Below are positions 20,092 through 30,231 of a stretch of 64,000 nucleotides of DNA, piece by piece; position 1 is the stretch's first letter; each line of letters begins with the position of its first letter. The position numbers and the translations under genes are program-made. The notes below the pieces were generated by a model, which saw nothing but the letters and a program-made list of their open reading frames with translations, was not told the origin of the DNA and made no database searches. Origin of the DNA: Rhodobacteraceae bacterium HLUCCA08 (GTDB lineage Bacteria; Pseudomonadota; Alphaproteobacteria; Rhodobacterales; Rhodobacteraceae); assembly GCA_001314655.1 (NCBI GenBank), contig LJSF01000007.1, positions 1-64,000 of the forward strand. The letters are read 5' to 3'.

Positions 20092-20853
20092 CTAGTTGAT
20101 CAGCGTCGGTTTCGGCCGGTGGGTGGCGTTCGAGGGCATCACACCCAGCCGCCGGGCGACCTCGGTATAGGCGTCCGACAGGTTGCCCAGGTCATGGCGG
20201 AACACGTCCTTGTCCAGCTTGGCACCGGTTTCGACATCCCACAGCCGGCACGAATCCGGGCTGATCTCGTCGGCCACCACCAGGCGCATGAAATCGCCGT
20301 CCCAGATCCGGCCGATCTCGATCTTGAAATCCACCAGCTTGATGCCGACCCCATGCATCACGCCGGACATGAAATCATTCACCCGCAGCGCCAGGGCGAC
20401 GATGTCGTCCATGTCCTGCTGGCTGGCCCAGCCGAAGGCGATGATGTATTCCTCGGGCACCAGCGGATCGCCCAGCCGGTCGTCCTTGTAGGAAAACTCG
20501 ACGATCGGGCGCGGCAGGGCCGTGCCCTCGTCCATGCCCAGCCGCTTGGCCATCGACCCGGCGGCGAAATTGCGCACGATCACTTCCAGCGGAATGATCT
20601 CGACCTGGCGGACCAGCTGTTCACGCATGTTCAGCCGCTTGATGAAATGGGTCGGCACGCCGATCTGTCCCAGCCCGATCATGAAGAATTCGCTCAGCCG
20701 GTTGTTCAGCACGCCCTTGCCGTCGATCGTGGCGCGCTTTTCGGCGTTGAAGGCGGTGGCATCGTCCTTGAAATATTGCACCAGCGTGCCCGGTTCGGGG
20801 CCTTCGTACAGGATCTTCGCCTTGCCTTCGTAGATCTTCTTGCGGCGTGCCAT
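20092..20853 (-). CDS. purC: SAICAR synthetase PurC
   Basis: The 253-residue protein begins [20 protein letters not shown] and contains the SAICAR synthetase signatures [11 protein letters not shown] and [10 protein letters not shown]. It joins aspartate to CAIR using ATP. ATG at 20853 fits the family start. Promoter sequences should be in the 178-base gap shared with the divergent DUF1476 gene. Confidence 0.97.
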   Translation of the reverse strand: MARRKKIYEGKAKILYEGPEPGTLVQYFKDDATAFNAEKRATIDGKGVLNNRLSEFFMIGLGQIGVPTHFIKRLNMREQLVRQVEIIPLEVIVRNFAAGSMAKRLGMDEGTALPRPIVEFSYKDDRLGDPLVPEEYIIAFGWASQQDMDDIVALALRVNDFMSGVMHGVGIKLVDFKIEIGRIWDGDFMRLVVADEISPDSCRLWDVETGAKLDKDVFRHDLGNLSDAYTEVARRLGVMPSNATHRPKPTLIN

Positions 20854-21031
20854 GGTCTCTCCGATCTCGCACCGGGCGGGGAACGGGCCGTCCGCGCGCC
20901 GGAACGGCGCACCAGACCCAAGGGCGCCCCGGCAGCGTGAGCGCGACATAATGCATGCACCCCTTGCGGGCAAGCGCCCTTGCGGGCATATCGGATCCGA
21001 CCCGCCAAAGCAGCCCGAGGAGAGGCCAGCC

Positions 21032-21349
21032 ATGACCACCTTCGACGATCGCGAGAACGCCTTCGAGAACAAGTTCGCCCATGACGCCGAGATGCAGTTC
21101 AAGGCCGAGGCCCGCCGCAACAAGCTGGTCGGGCTCTGGGCCGCCGGATTGCTGGGCAAGGAGGGTGACGACGCCGCCGAATACGCCAAGGAAGTCATCA
21201 AGGCCGATTTCGAGGAAGCCGGCCACGAGGATGTCTATCGCAAGCTCTTTGCCGATGTCGGCCATCTGGTCGACGAAAAGACCATTCGCAGCAAGATGGA
21301 CGAATGCCTGGCCCAGGCCAAGGCCCAGTTGATGACCGAAATCGACTGA
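21032..21349 (+). CDS. DUF1476 protein, zeta-type F1-ATPase inhibitor of alphaproteobacteria
   Basis: This 105-residue, mostly helical and highly charged protein ([20 protein letters not shown] at the start) belongs to DUF1476, known from Paracoccus as the zeta subunit that blocks ATP hydrolysis by F1-ATPase. A ribosome site precedes ATG 21032. A strong hairpin terminator follows the stop. Confidence 0.93.
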   Translation: MTTFDDRENAFENKFAHDAEMQFKAEARRNKLVGLWAAGLLGKEGDDAAEYAKEVIKADFEEAGHEDVYRKLFADVGHLVDEKTIRSKMDECLAQAKAQLMTEID

Positions 21350-21377
21350 GCGGCCGGACCCGCCACCGATCCGCAAC

Positions 21378-21404
21378 GGCCGTGCCGCCGGGCGCGGCCC
21401 TTTT
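21378..21404 (+). terminator. Factor-independent terminator after DUF1476 gene
   Basis: GGCCGTGCC (21378-21386) and GGCGCGGCC (21391-21399) form a nine-pair stem with one G-T pair and loop GCCG, followed by CTTTT. Confidence 0.75.
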
Positions 21405-21623
21405 GCCCTCTGGCGCGGTCGTGACCACGCCTTCAGGTCGACCTTTCGGGGTCGGCCTGCGATGATCCGGCCGGCCTTGCGGCGCCGCCAGCGGCCCGGG
21501 CCCTGCACCACCCGGCACCGCTGGACATGACCGCGCCTCACGACACCCATGCATGGTTTTCGTTTGAAACCCCGCACGGGCCATGCGACACCGCGCCAAT
21601 CCCGACAAAGGCCGAGACCGGAC

Positions 21624-22637
21624 ATGACCCGAAGCACGCTCCGAGCCCTTCTTGAGACCCGCGACTGGCTGATGGCCGATGGCGCGACCGGCACCACCCT
21701 GTTCAACATGGGGCTGCAATCCGGCGACGCGCCCGAATTGTGGAATGTCGACCACCCGGACCGGATCACCGCGCTTTACCAGGGCGCGGTCGACGCGGGG
21801 TCGGACCTGTTCCTGACCAATTCCTTCGGCGGCAACGCCTCGCGGCTGAAACTGCACGATGCCCAGTCCCGGGTCGGCGCGTTGAACCGCGCCGCGGCCG
21901 AGATCGGCCGCAATGTCGCCGACAAGGCCGACCGGCCCGTCGTCGTCGCCGGCTCGGTCGGCCCGACCGGAGAGATCATGGCCCCGATGGGGTCGCTGAC
22001 CCACGCGGTCGCGGTCGAGATGTTCCACGAACAGGCCGAGGCGCTCAAGGACGGCGGCGCCGACGTGCTCTGGGTCGAGACGATCAGCGCCCCCGAGGAA
22101 TTCAGGGCCGCGGCCGAGGCCTTCGGGCTGGCCGACATGCCCTGGTGCGGCACGATGAGCTTCGACACGGCCGGCCGCACGATGATGGGCCTGACCTCGG
22201 CCGAGATGGTCAAGATGGTCGGCAAGCTGGACCGCCCGCCGCTGGCCTTCGGCGCCAATTGCGGGGTCGGCGCGGCGGACCTGTTGCGCACCGTGCTGGG
22301 CTTTGCCGCCGCCGGGCCGGACCTGCCGGTGATCGCCAAGGGCAATGCCGGCATCCCGAAATATGTCGAAGGGCATATCCATTATGACGGCACGCCCGAA
22401 CTGATGGCCGATTACGCCGTCCTGGCCCGCGATTGCGGCGCCACCATCATCGGCGGCTGCTGCGGCACCACCGCCGAACATCTGGCCGCGATGCGCGCCG
22501 CGCTCGAGACCCGGCCGCGCGGCGACCGCCCGACCCTGGACCAGATCGCCGAACGGCTGGGCGGCTTTTCCTCGGCCAGCGACGGCACCGACGACCTCGG
22601 CCCGACCCGATCCAGACGATCGCGCCGGCGCGGATAA
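21624..22637 (+). CDS. bmt: Homocysteine/betaine-type S-methyltransferase (BHMT family)
   Basis: The 337-residue TIM-barrel protein has the family start DGATGTTLFNMG and three zinc-binding Cys: Cys213 in FGANCGVG and Cys279-Cys280 in GGCCGT, which activate homocysteine thiolate. It would make methionine by accepting a methyl group from betaine or from a methyl-corrinoid partner. A corrinoid protein gene lies 1.6 kb away, and Rhodobacterales are known to run methionine synthase as separate polypeptides, so the corrinoid route is plausible. I saw no convincing SAM-type riboswitch in its leader. Confidence 0.88.
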   Translation: MTRSTLRALLETRDWLMADGATGTTLFNMGLQSGDAPELWNVDHPDRITALYQGAVDAGSDLFLTNSFGGNASRLKLHDAQSRVGALNRAAAEIGRNVADKADRPVVVAGSVGPTGEIMAPMGSLTHAVAVEMFHEQAEALKDGGADVLWVETISAPEEFRAAAEAFGLADMPWCGTMSFDTAGRTMMGLTSAEMVKMVGKLDRPPLAFGANCGVGAADLLRTVLGFAAAGPDLPVIAKGNAGIPKYVEGHIHYDGTPELMADYAVLARDCGATIIGGCCGTTAEHLAAMRAALETRPRGDRPTLDQIAERLGGFSSASDGTDDLGPTRSRRSRRRG

Positions 22638-22853
22638 CGCGGCGCCCGAGCGCAGGTCCCGGGCCGTTCGAATGGCGGGCCGGCGGGACAGAACGGGCTT
22701 GCGCGCGCAGCCGTGCCGGCGCCGGACCGGGGGACGGCGCCGTCGGCCTTCGGGCGACAGCGCTTTAGCCCCGCCAGGCGCCTCTACGCGCCGAGCGAGG
22801 CCCAAGCCCCGCCAAAGCGCCGGCCCATGGGGCCGGTCCGGCGCTGGCACGGC

Positions 22854-22873
22854 GGCCGCCAGCGGCGGCCTTT
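22854..22873 (+). terminator. Possible terminator after the methyltransferase gene
   Basis: GGCCGCC-AGC-GGCGGCC followed by TTT lies in the 313-base gap before the convergent radical SAM gene. The rest of that gap is GC-rich and holds no gene that I can support. Confidence 0.5.
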
Positions 22874-22950
22874 GCTCCGTGCCGGGTGCCTTGCCCCGGA
22901 CCTCTGCCAAGGGCTCATCCCCGACCTTCCCCGCAAGCTGCCCCACCCTT

Positions 22951-24021
22951 TCAGAACAGGCTCAGCTGGTCCCCCACCCGCGCCGGCACCGCAAAGAGGT
23001 CGCAGCGCAGACCCGGCAGGTCGCGGGCCAACCCGTGGCGTCGCCGTGCCAGGTCGAACCGCTGGGACAGCAATTCGGCCCATTTGCCCTGACCCGTCAT
23101 CCGCCGGCCCCAGTGCGGATCATACTCCTGCCCGCCATGCACCTCGCGCACCCGCCCCATGATCCGCGCCGCCCGGTCCGGGAATTCGGCCTCGACCCAA
23201 TCCCGGAACAGCCCGGCAACCTCCAGCGGCAGGCGCAGCACGATATAGCCGGCGGCCCGCGCCCCGGCCCGGGCCCCGGCCCGCAGGATCGCCTCGACCT
23301 CGTGATCGGTCAGCGCCGGCACCACCGGCGACACCATGACCCGCACCGGCACCCCCGCCCCCGCCAGCCGCTCGATCGTGCGCAAGCGCTGCGCCGGGCC
23401 GGGCACCCGCGGCTCCATCGCCCGCGCCACCTTGCGATCCAGCGTCGTGACCGAGATGCCGACCTGCACCAGACGCTCCGCCGCCATCTCGCGCAACAGC
23501 CCCAGGTCGCGCTCGATCAGCGTGCCCTTGGTGACGATCTGGACCGGATGACGATGCGCGGCCAGCACCTCCAGCAACTGCCGCATCACCCGCCAATCCC
23601 CTTCGATGGGCTGGTAGGGATCGGTATTGGTGCCGATCGCGATCGGCGCCACGCGATAGCCCGGCCGCGCCAGTTCGCGGGCCAGGGCCTCGGCCGCGCC
23701 GGGCCGGGCGATCAGCCGGGTTTCGAAATCCAGCCCCGGCGACAGGCCCAGCCGGGCATGGGTCGGCCGCGCGAAGCAATAGATGCAGCCATGTTCACAG
23801 CCCCGGTAGGGATTGACCGACCGATCAAACGGCACATCGGGCGAGGCATTGCGGGTGATCACCTTGCGCGGGCGTTCCACCGCCACCTCGGTGCGCAGCG
23901 GCGGCAGGTCGTCATCCCGGGCCCAGCCGTCATCGACCGCTTCCCGGTCGTGGCGTTCATACCGGCCGGGGGCATTCGACAACGCCGCCCGCCCCCGTGC
24001 CCTGTGCCGATTCTCGTCCAT
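22951..24021 (-). CDS. PA0069-family radical SAM protein
   Basis: This 356-residue protein has the radical SAM cluster motif CEHGCIYC (CxxxCxxC) after SVNPYRG, the layout of the PA0069/SplB-like family. It binds a 4Fe-4S cluster and SAM; the substrate is unknown. It is divergent from the corrinoid protein gene. Confidence 0.88.
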   Translation of the reverse strand: MDENRHRARGRAALSNAPGRYERHDREAVDDGWARDDDLPPLRTEVAVERPRKVITRNASPDVPFDRSVNPYRGCEHGCIYCFARPTHARLGLSPGLDFETRLIARPGAAEALARELARPGYRVAPIAIGTNTDPYQPIEGDWRVMRQLLEVLAAHRHPVQIVTKGTLIERDLGLLREMAAERLVQVGISVTTLDRKVARAMEPRVPGPAQRLRTIERLAGAGVPVRVMVSPVVPALTDHEVEAILRAGARAGARAAGYIVLRLPLEVAGLFRDWVEAEFPDRAARIMGRVREVHGGQEYDPHWGRRMTGQGKWAELLSQRFDLARRRHGLARDLPGLRCDLFAVPARVGDQLSLF

Positions 24022-24192
24022 GGCGGGCAGGATACGAACAAAACATGAACAAGTGAAGCGGCCTCATCCACGACCCCCGCCGATTTCATTTGCCCTTTGG
24101 TCGGTTGCGTCGCACTTGATGTCGCAAATTGCATACCCCCGACCGGCATTCCGCCGCATCAGACGGGAAACGCGCGCGAAAGGGCCGAAGCG

Positions 24193-24894
<702 letters not shown>

Positions 24895-24948
24895 GCGGGT
24901 TGACCGGCACGCCCCGCACTCCCATCTGAGGGGGAGCCGGAGGTGCCC

Positions 24949-25110
24949 ATGCCCATGTCCCGTTTCGCCCTGCTGATCGCCGGCGTCATCGCCGCCGCGG
25001 GCCTGACCATCGCGGCGCTCCTCTGGCTTCTCCCCCACGGCACCGCGCCCGGCCCCTGGCTGGCGATCCCGCTCGGCGCGGCGTTGCTGGTGCGGTTCCT
25101 GTGGAAATGA
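24949..25110 (+). CDS. Small 53-residue membrane protein
   Basis: ATG at 24949 follows GGAGG by 5 bases. The product, MPMSRFALLIAGVIAAAGLT at the start, has two hydrophobic segments and ends FLWK. The stop overlaps the start of the DUF1638 gene (ATGA), so it is translationally coupled. I do not recognise it. Confidence 0.6.
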   Translation: MPMSRFALLIAGVIAAAGLTIAALLWLLPHGTAPGPWLAIPLGAALLVRFLWK

Positions 25111-25745
25111 CCCGCATCGACGAAGACAGCCTGACCCGAACCGGCCTGCCCCCCGCGGGCACCGGCCGCACCCTGCTTCTGGCCTGCGGCGCCTTGGCGC
25201 GCGAGATCCTCGATCTGATCGCCCTGAATCGCTGGACCCATCTCGACCTGCATTGCCTGCCGGCGATCCTGCACAACAGCCCCGAGCGTATCCCGGCCGC
25301 GGTCGAGGCGGCGGTTGCCGCCCATCGCGGGCGTTACGATGACATCTTCGTGGTCTATGCGGATTGCGGCACCGGGGGGCTTTTGTCGCAAAAGTGCAAG
25401 GAACTTGGTGTCGAGATGCTGCAGGGGCCCCATTGTTATTCGTTTTTCGAAGGAAATGCCGTTTTCGCCAAACACGCCGAGGACGAGATCACGACCTTCT
25501 ACCTGACCGATTTCCTGGTCCGGCAATTCGACGCCTTCGTGATCCGGCCACTCGGGCTCGACCGCCACCCGCAATTGCGCGACACCTATTTCGGCCATTA
25601 CGAGAAACTGGTCTATCAGGCCCAGACCGACGATCCCGCACTTACCGACAAGGCACGCAAGGCCGCAGACCGGCTTGGCCTGGCCTTCGAACGGCGTTTC
25701 ACCGGCTACGGCGATCTTGCGACGGCGCTGTCCGCGCTCGGTTGA
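25107..25745 (+). CDS. DUF1638 protein, associated with corrinoid metabolism
   Basis: The 212-residue protein has the DUF1638 landmarks: LLACGALAREIL near the start, YADCGTGG in the middle and GPHCYSFF later, with Cys and His possibly binding metal or cofactor. DUF1638 genes commonly sit beside corrinoid methyltransferase genes, as here; the biochemical role is not established. ATG at 25107 overlaps the upstream stop, so it is preferred to an in-frame GTG six bases upstream. Confidence 0.85.
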   Translation: MTRIDEDSLTRTGLPPAGTGRTLLLACGALAREILDLIALNRWTHLDLHCLPAILHNSPERIPAAVEAAVAAHRGRYDDIFVVYADCGTGGLLSQKCKELGVEMLQGPHCYSFFEGNAVFAKHAEDEITTFYLTDFLVRQFDAFVIRPLGLDRHPQLRDTYFGHYEKLVYQAQTDDPALTDKARKAADRLGLAFERRFTGYGDLATALSALG

Positions 25746-25771
25746 CCGACCGGGACGGCGGGCGGGGCGAT

Positions 25772-25793
25772 GTCCCGGGCCGGGGCCCGGGAC
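25772..25793. terminator. Bidirectional hairpin terminator
   Basis: GTCCCGGGCC and GGCCCGGGAC are perfect ten-base arms separated by two bases, between the convergent DUF1638 and sufE genes. The T-run is absent. Confidence 0.5.
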
Positions 25794-25809
25794 GAGCGGC
25801 GTTGCGCCG

Positions 25810-26220
25810 TCACGCCGCCTCGGCCGCGACGCTCCGGATCCGCTCGACCATCGCCCGAAGCCCGTTGGAGCGCTGCGACGACAGATGTTCGGTCAATTCC
25901 AGCCGGCCCAGTTCGGCCGCGGCGTCGATCCGCGTGACCTCGGCCACCGGCACCTCGTTATAGAGCGTGCCCAGCACCGCGATCAGCCCACGCACGATCA
26001 GCGCGTCGCTGTCGCCTCGGAAGCGGAACACCCCGCCGTCGATCTGCGGCACCAGCCAGACCTGGCTGGCGCAGCCATGCACCTTGGTCGCCGGCACCTT
26101 CAGGGCCGCGTCCAGCGGCTCCATTGCCTTGCCCATGTCGATCACCGTCGCGTACCGGTCTTCCCAATCGTCCAGGAACGCGAAGGTCTCCACAAGCTCT
26201 TCGAAGGCGGCATTGGCCAT
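25810..26220 (-). CDS. sufE: SufE-family sulfur acceptor
   Basis: The 136-residue protein has the SufE active-site loop KVHGCASQVW, whose Cys receives sulfur from the SufS desulfurase and passes it to iron-sulfur cluster assembly. ATG at 26220 gives the normal length. No suf operon is adjacent. Confidence 0.93.
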   Translation of the reverse strand: MANAAFEELVETFAFLDDWEDRYATVIDMGKAMEPLDAALKVPATKVHGCASQVWLVPQIDGGVFRFRGDSDALIVRGLIAVLGTLYNEVPVAEVTRIDAAAELGRLELTEHLSSQRSNGLRAMVERIRSVAAEAA

Positions 26221-26336
26221 GGCATCTCTCCTTTCGCTCCGATCTAGGGGGCCAGGCACCAAAGGTCCAGCCGCCCTTCCCCCGGGCCGGTCAATCGGCT
26301 AACCATTCGCCAAGGACGGGTTCGCGGGGGGACGAC

Positions 26337-26822
26337 ATGCTCAGACCACTTCTTATCGCCGCCGCGCTGAGTGCCGCGCTGCCGGGTTGTGCCCGCCTCG
26401 CCGAAAGCCCCCTGAACCCGGGCAACTGGTTCCGCGGCAGCCAGGAGGTCCGCGCCCTTTCCCCCGACGAATTGCGCCCGCTGGTGCCCGAAGGCGCCCT
26501 GGCCCCGATCCCGGAGACCCGCCCCCTGGTCGGCCGGATCACCGACATGTCCGTCGAACGCACCCCCCAGGGCGCCATCGTCCGCGCCACCGGGCTGGTT
26601 GCGACCCAGGGTCATTACAACGCCCAGCTCGTCCCCGCGGGCGTGTCGGGCGACACCCTGGTGCTGGAGTTCCGGGCCGCGCCGCCGCCCGGCTTCGAAG
26701 CCACCGGCACCCCGGAGACGCGCACCATCACCGCCGCCCATGACCTGGATCTGACCGAGCTGGCCGGCATCCGCACGATCCGCGTCGTCGGCGCGGACAA
26801 TGCCCGCGAAAGCCGGCGCTGA
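26337..26822 (+). CDS. Hypothetical lipoprotein
   Basis: The 161-residue product starts MLRPLLIAAALSAALPGCAR, a lipoprotein signal with lipobox Cys at about residue 18. The mature part has a beta-rich segment, VGRITDMSVERTPQGAIVRA and onward. I recognise no named family. Confidence 0.75.
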   Translation: MLRPLLIAAALSAALPGCARLAESPLNPGNWFRGSQEVRALSPDELRPLVPEGALAPIPETRPLVGRITDMSVERTPQGAIVRATGLVATQGHYNAQLVPAGVSGDTLVLEFRAAPPPGFEATGTPETRTITAAHDLDLTELAGIRTIRVVGADNARESRR

Positions 26823-26837
26823 CACCCGCCGCCGGGC

Positions 26838-26863
26838 GCAAGAAAATTACGTAATTTTCTTGC
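26838..26863. terminator. Bidirectional terminator, perfect 26-bp palindrome
   Basis: GCAAGAAAATTAC (26838-26850) is followed directly by its complement GTAATTTTCTTGC (26851-26863). It sits between convergent genes in an otherwise GC-rich region, with T-runs on both strands. Confidence 0.8.
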
Positions 26864-26867
26864 CCGC

Positions 26868-28025
26868 TCACAGCGGGATCGTCACCACCCTGTCGTCCTT
26901 CACCGCCAGCCCGACCTCGCCGGCGCACAGCTGCAGCGCCTCGGCGCCGAAAACCTCGCGCCGCCAGCCCTTCAGCGCCGGCGCATCGCGCCGTCCGGCG
27001 GCGATCTCGTCCAGTTCGGCCGCCGTGGCGATCAGCTTCTGGGCCACGCCCTCGCCCTCGGCCTTGGCCTTCAGCAGAACCCGCAGCATATCCGCCAGCG
27101 CCGGGTTCACCTGCATCTTCTCGCGCGTCCGGTCGGGCTGCGGCACCTCCTCGGGCGCGACCTCGAGCCCGGCGCGCACCGCATCCAGGATGCCTTGCGC
27201 GATCTCGCCACGCCGGGCCTCGCGCAGCAGCAGCCGTGACCGGCCCAGGTCCTGTTCGTTCTGCGGCTTGGTCGAGGCCAGCTCGACCAGCGCATCATCC
27301 TTGAACACCCGGTTGCGCGGGATGTCGCGCGACTGGGCATAGCCTTCGCGGAACCGGGCCAGTTCACGCACCACGGCCAGGAAGCGGCCCGAATTGGTGC
27401 GTGTCTTGATCCGTTTCCAGGCTTCGCCCGGATCGACCCGGTAGGTGGCCGGGTCCTGCAGCACCGCCATTTCCTCGGACACCCATTTGCGGCGGCCGGA
27501 TTTCTCCAGCTCGTCGCGCAGCGCCTCGTAGATCATGCGCAGATGGGTCACATCGGCCAGGGCATAGGTCTTTTGCGCCTCGGTCAGGGGCCGGCGCGAC
27601 CAATCGGTGAAGCGCGACGACTTGTCCAGCGGCGCCTTGGCGATCTTGCGCACCAGGGTCTCGTATCCCACCTGTTCGCCGAAACCGCAGACCATGGCGG
27701 CGACCTGGGTGTCGAACAGCGGCTCGGGGATCACCCCGGCATCGACATGAAAGATCTCCAGGTCCTGGCGGGCGGCGTGGAACACCTTGACCACACCGTG
27801 ATCGCGGAACAGGGCATAGAGCGGCTCCAGGCTCAGCCCCTCGGCCAGCGGGTCGACCAGCACCGCGTCGTCGGCATCGCCGCCCGGATAGGCCAGCTGA
27901 ACCAGGCAGAGCTTGGAATAATAGGTCCGTTCGCGCAGGAATTCGGTATCGACGGTGACGTAGGGGTGCTTGGCGGCCTCGGCGCAATAGGCGGCAAGGT
28001 CTTCGGTCTTGGTGATGGTCTTCAT
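26868..28025 (-). CDS. rnd: Ribonuclease D
   Basis: The 385-residue protein has the DEDD exonuclease signatures: VTVDTEFLRERTYYSKLCLVQL, VFHAARQDLEIF and KTYALADVTHLRMIY, then an HRDC-type helical region around VVRELARFREGYAQSRDIPR. It trims the 3' ends of tRNA and other stable RNAs. It lies 73 bases downstream of purN on the same strand; ATG at 28025 fits the family. Confidence 0.94.
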   Translation of the reverse strand: MKTITKTEDLAAYCAEAAKHPYVTVDTEFLRERTYYSKLCLVQLAYPGGDADDAVLVDPLAEGLSLEPLYALFRDHGVVKVFHAARQDLEIFHVDAGVIPEPLFDTQVAAMVCGFGEQVGYETLVRKIAKAPLDKSSRFTDWSRRPLTEAQKTYALADVTHLRMIYEALRDELEKSGRRKWVSEEMAVLQDPATYRVDPGEAWKRIKTRTNSGRFLAVVRELARFREGYAQSRDIPRNRVFKDDALVELASTKPQNEQDLGRSRLLLREARRGEIAQGILDAVRAGLEVAPEEVPQPDRTREKMQVNPALADMLRVLLKAKAEGEGVAQKLIATAAELDEIAAGRRDAPALKGWRREVFGAEALQLCAGEVGLAVKDDRVVTIPL

Positions 28026-28098
28026 CTGGGCCTGTGCTCGGTCTCGTGTCTGGCCCCCCGGCCGATCCGTGATAGGCCAGAAGCGGTGAAAAGGAAAG

Positions 28099-28689
28099 TC
28101 ACGGCAGCCGGATCGGTGTCCGGTCTCCCGCAGCGAAGCGGCGCAAGACGGCCGGATACAATGCATGTTCCTGCACCAATACCCGCGCCGCGAGGGTTTC
28201 GGGCGTGTCGCCGGGCAGGATCGGCACCCGGGCCTGGCCCAGGATCGGGCCACCGTCCAGTTCGGTGGTGACCTCGTGCACGGTGCAGCCGGCCTCGGCA
28301 TCGCCGGCCTCGATGGCGCGCCGATGGGTGTGCAGCCCGCGATAATCCGGGAGCAGCGAGGGGTGGATGTTCAGCATCCGGCCCGCGTAATGCCCGACGA
28401 AACGCGGCGTCAGGATGCGCATGAATCCGGCCAGGGCCAGGATATCGGGCCGATGCGGCGCGATCGCCGCGATCAGCGCGGCCTCGAAACCGTCGCGATC
28501 GCCCCCGAAGGCGCGGTGATCGACCGTCGCGGTCGGCAGGCCCAGCGCCTCGGCCCGGGCCAACCCGCCGGCCTGCGGCACGTTCGACACGACAAGGCAA
28601 GGCCGCGCCGGGTGATCGCCGGTCATGCTTTCGGCCAGCTTGACCATGTTGGAGCCGCCGCCGGAAATCAGGATGGCGACCCGTTTCAC
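28099..28689 (-). CDS. purN: Phosphoribosylglycinamide formyltransferase PurN
   Basis: The 196-residue protein starts at GTG 28689 with [14 protein letters not shown], contains the catalytic region [10 protein letters not shown] and [16 protein letters not shown], and the Asp-containing [10 protein letters not shown]. It transfers formyl from 10-formyl-THF to GAR. The start overlaps the purM stop by 4 bases (GTGA), so the two are coupled. Confidence 0.95.
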   Translation of the reverse strand: MKRVAILISGGGSNMVKLAESMTGDHPARPCLVVSNVPQAGGLARAEALGLPTATVDHRAFGGDRDGFEAALIAAIAPHRPDILALAGFMRILTPRFVGHYAGRMLNIHPSLLPDYRGLHTHRRAIEAGDAEAGCTVHEVTTELDGGPILGQARVPILPGDTPETLAARVLVQEHALYPAVLRRFAAGDRTPIRLP

Positions 28690-29729
28690 CCCAGCGCGCC
28701 CCGATAGGCGACGCCCTGCCCCGCGACCACTTCGCCGATCCGGTGCACGGTTTCGCCCTGGTCCCGCAGCAGCGCCTCCAGCGCCTCGGCCCGGTCCGCC
28801 GCCACGGCCAGCACCATGCCGATCCCGCAATTGAAGGTCTTGAGCATCTCGTCCTGCCCGGCGCCCGATCGCGCCAGGAGCCAGGCAAAGACCGGCGGCA
28901 AGGGCCAGGCGTCCAGGTCGATCCGCGCGCCCAGGCCGTCTGGCAGCACCCGTGGCAGGTTCTCGGTCAGCCCGCCGCCGGTGATATGGGCCAGGGCCTG
29001 CACGCCACCCGCCCGGATCGCCGCCAGCGCCGGTTTGACATAAAGCCGGGTCGGCGCGAGCAGTGCGGCGCCAAGCGGCCCGTTGCCGAAGGGGCAGGCA
29101 TCGCCCCAGGCCAGGCCCGCGTTCCCGACCACCTTGCGCACCAGCGAATAGCCGTTGGAATGCACCCCGTCCGAGGCCAGGCCCAGCAGAACGTCCCCCT
29201 CGGCCACGCCCGCGGGCAGCGCCCCGCCCCGCTCCAGCGCGCCGACGGCAAAGCCCGCCAGGTCGAAATCGCCGTCGGGATACATGCCCGGCATTTCCGC
29301 CGTTTCGCCCCCGATCAGGGCGCAACCCGCGCGGACACAGCCCTCGGCGATGCCCTCGACCACCCGGGCGGCGTGATCGACGCTGAGCTTTCCGGTGGCG
29401 AAATAATCCAGGAAGAACAGCGGTTCGGCCCCCTGGCAGACCAGGTCGTTGACGCACATCGCGACCAGGTCGATGCCGACCCCGTCGACCAGCCCGGTGT
29501 CGATGGCGATCCGCAGCTTGGTGCCGACGCCGTCGGTGGCGGCGACCAGGACCGGGTCGTGATATCCTGCGGCCTTCAGGTCGAACAGCGCGCCGAAGCC
29601 GCCGAGGCCGGCCATGGTGCCGGGCCGGTCGGTGCGTCCGGCGGCGGGCTTGATCCGCTCCACCAGCGCGTTGCCCGCGTCGATATCGACCCCGGCCTCG
29701 GCATAGGTCAGCCCGTTCCGTTTCGTCAT
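28686..29729 (-). CDS. purM: Phosphoribosylformylglycinamidine cyclo-ligase PurM (AIR synthetase)
   Basis: The 347-residue protein begins [20 protein letters not shown] and carries [24 protein letters not shown] and [13 protein letters not shown], signatures of AIR synthetase. It closes the imidazole ring in step five of purine synthesis with ATP. purN is immediately downstream. ATG at 29729 was chosen over an upstream in-frame start whose residues do not fit the family. Confidence 0.97.
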   Translation of the reverse strand: MTKRNGLTYAEAGVDIDAGNALVERIKPAAGRTDRPGTMAGLGGFGALFDLKAAGYHDPVLVAATDGVGTKLRIAIDTGLVDGVGIDLVAMCVNDLVCQGAEPLFFLDYFATGKLSVDHAARVVEGIAEGCVRAGCALIGGETAEMPGMYPDGDFDLAGFAVGALERGGALPAGVAEGDVLLGLASDGVHSNGYSLVRKVVGNAGLAWGDACPFGNGPLGAALLAPTRLYVKPALAAIRAGGVQALAHITGGGLTENLPRVLPDGLGARIDLDAWPLPPVFAWLLARSGAGQDEMLKTFNCGIGMVLAVAADRAEALEALLRDQGETVHRIGEVVAGQGVAYRGALG

Positions 29730-29836
29730 GGCATCCGCCCCCCAGGTGGTGATCGCGCCCGCGATAGACCAAAGCCGCGGCGCACGCAACGCACCCGGCT
29801 TGACCACCATGGGCAAGCTGCTATGCCGGGCAGCGG

Positions 29837-29913
29837 GGGCCTGTAGCTCAATTGGTTAGAGCAGAGCGCTCATAACGCTTTGGTTGCGGGTTCAAGTCCT
29901 GCCGGGCCTACCA
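29837..29913 (+). tRNA. tRNA with CAT anticodon, probably tRNA-Ile2 (lysidine-modified) rather than elongator Met
   Basis: A 77-base cloverleaf folds cleanly: acceptor GGGCCTG with CGGGCCT (G1-T72 wobble), D-arm GCTC/GAGC, anticodon stem GAGCG/CGCTT with loop CTCATAA, T-arm GCGGG/CCTGC, encoded CCA. Anticodon CAT with the TTCAAGT T-loop and overall resemblance to E. coli tRNA-Ile(CAU) favours Ile2. Automated annotation may call it Met. Confidence 0.9.
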
Positions 29914-29920
29914 CGGACAA

Positions 29921-30190
29921 ATCACGACTGTGATTTGTCCGCGTGTGCCATAGGTGTTTTCGCAGAAAACACCTGGCAGCACCCGGTGACACTTCGGGAC
30001 GACACCCTCACCATCACGACTGTGATTTGTCCGCGTGTGCCATAGGTGTTTTCGCAGAAAACACCTGGCAGCACCCGGTGACACTTCGGGACGGCACCCT
30101 CACCATCGCGAACGTGATCTGTCCGCATGCGCCATAGGCATTTTCGCAGAAAAAACCTGGCAGCACCCGGTGACAATGCGTGGCGGCACC
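29921..30190. repeat. 92-bp tandem repeat, three copies, with internal hairpins
   Basis: Copies start at 29921, 30013 and 30105, exactly 92 bases apart; the first two are nearly identical and the third is diverged and shortened. Each unit has AGGTGTTTTC-GCA-GAAAACACCT, a perfect ten-pair hairpin (29952-29974 and 30044-30066), imperfect in the third. Copy one also has an 11-pair hairpin at 29915-29940, arms GGACAAATCAC and GTGATTTGTCC. The array fills the gap between the tRNA and the sensor kinase gene and encodes no protein that I can support. Confidence 0.9.
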
Positions 30191-30231
30191 CCCCGGTCGT
30201 ATCTGTCGCGCCCCCGACCCGCCCGGTCGCC

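Noticed and set aside
21405-21623. SAM or SAH riboswitch upstream of the methyltransferase gene
   Set aside because: A hairpin exists near 21437, but I could not match any riboswitch consensus.
29921-30190. Possible CRISPR array
   Set aside because: Repeat units abut as complete 92-base copies without variable spacers.
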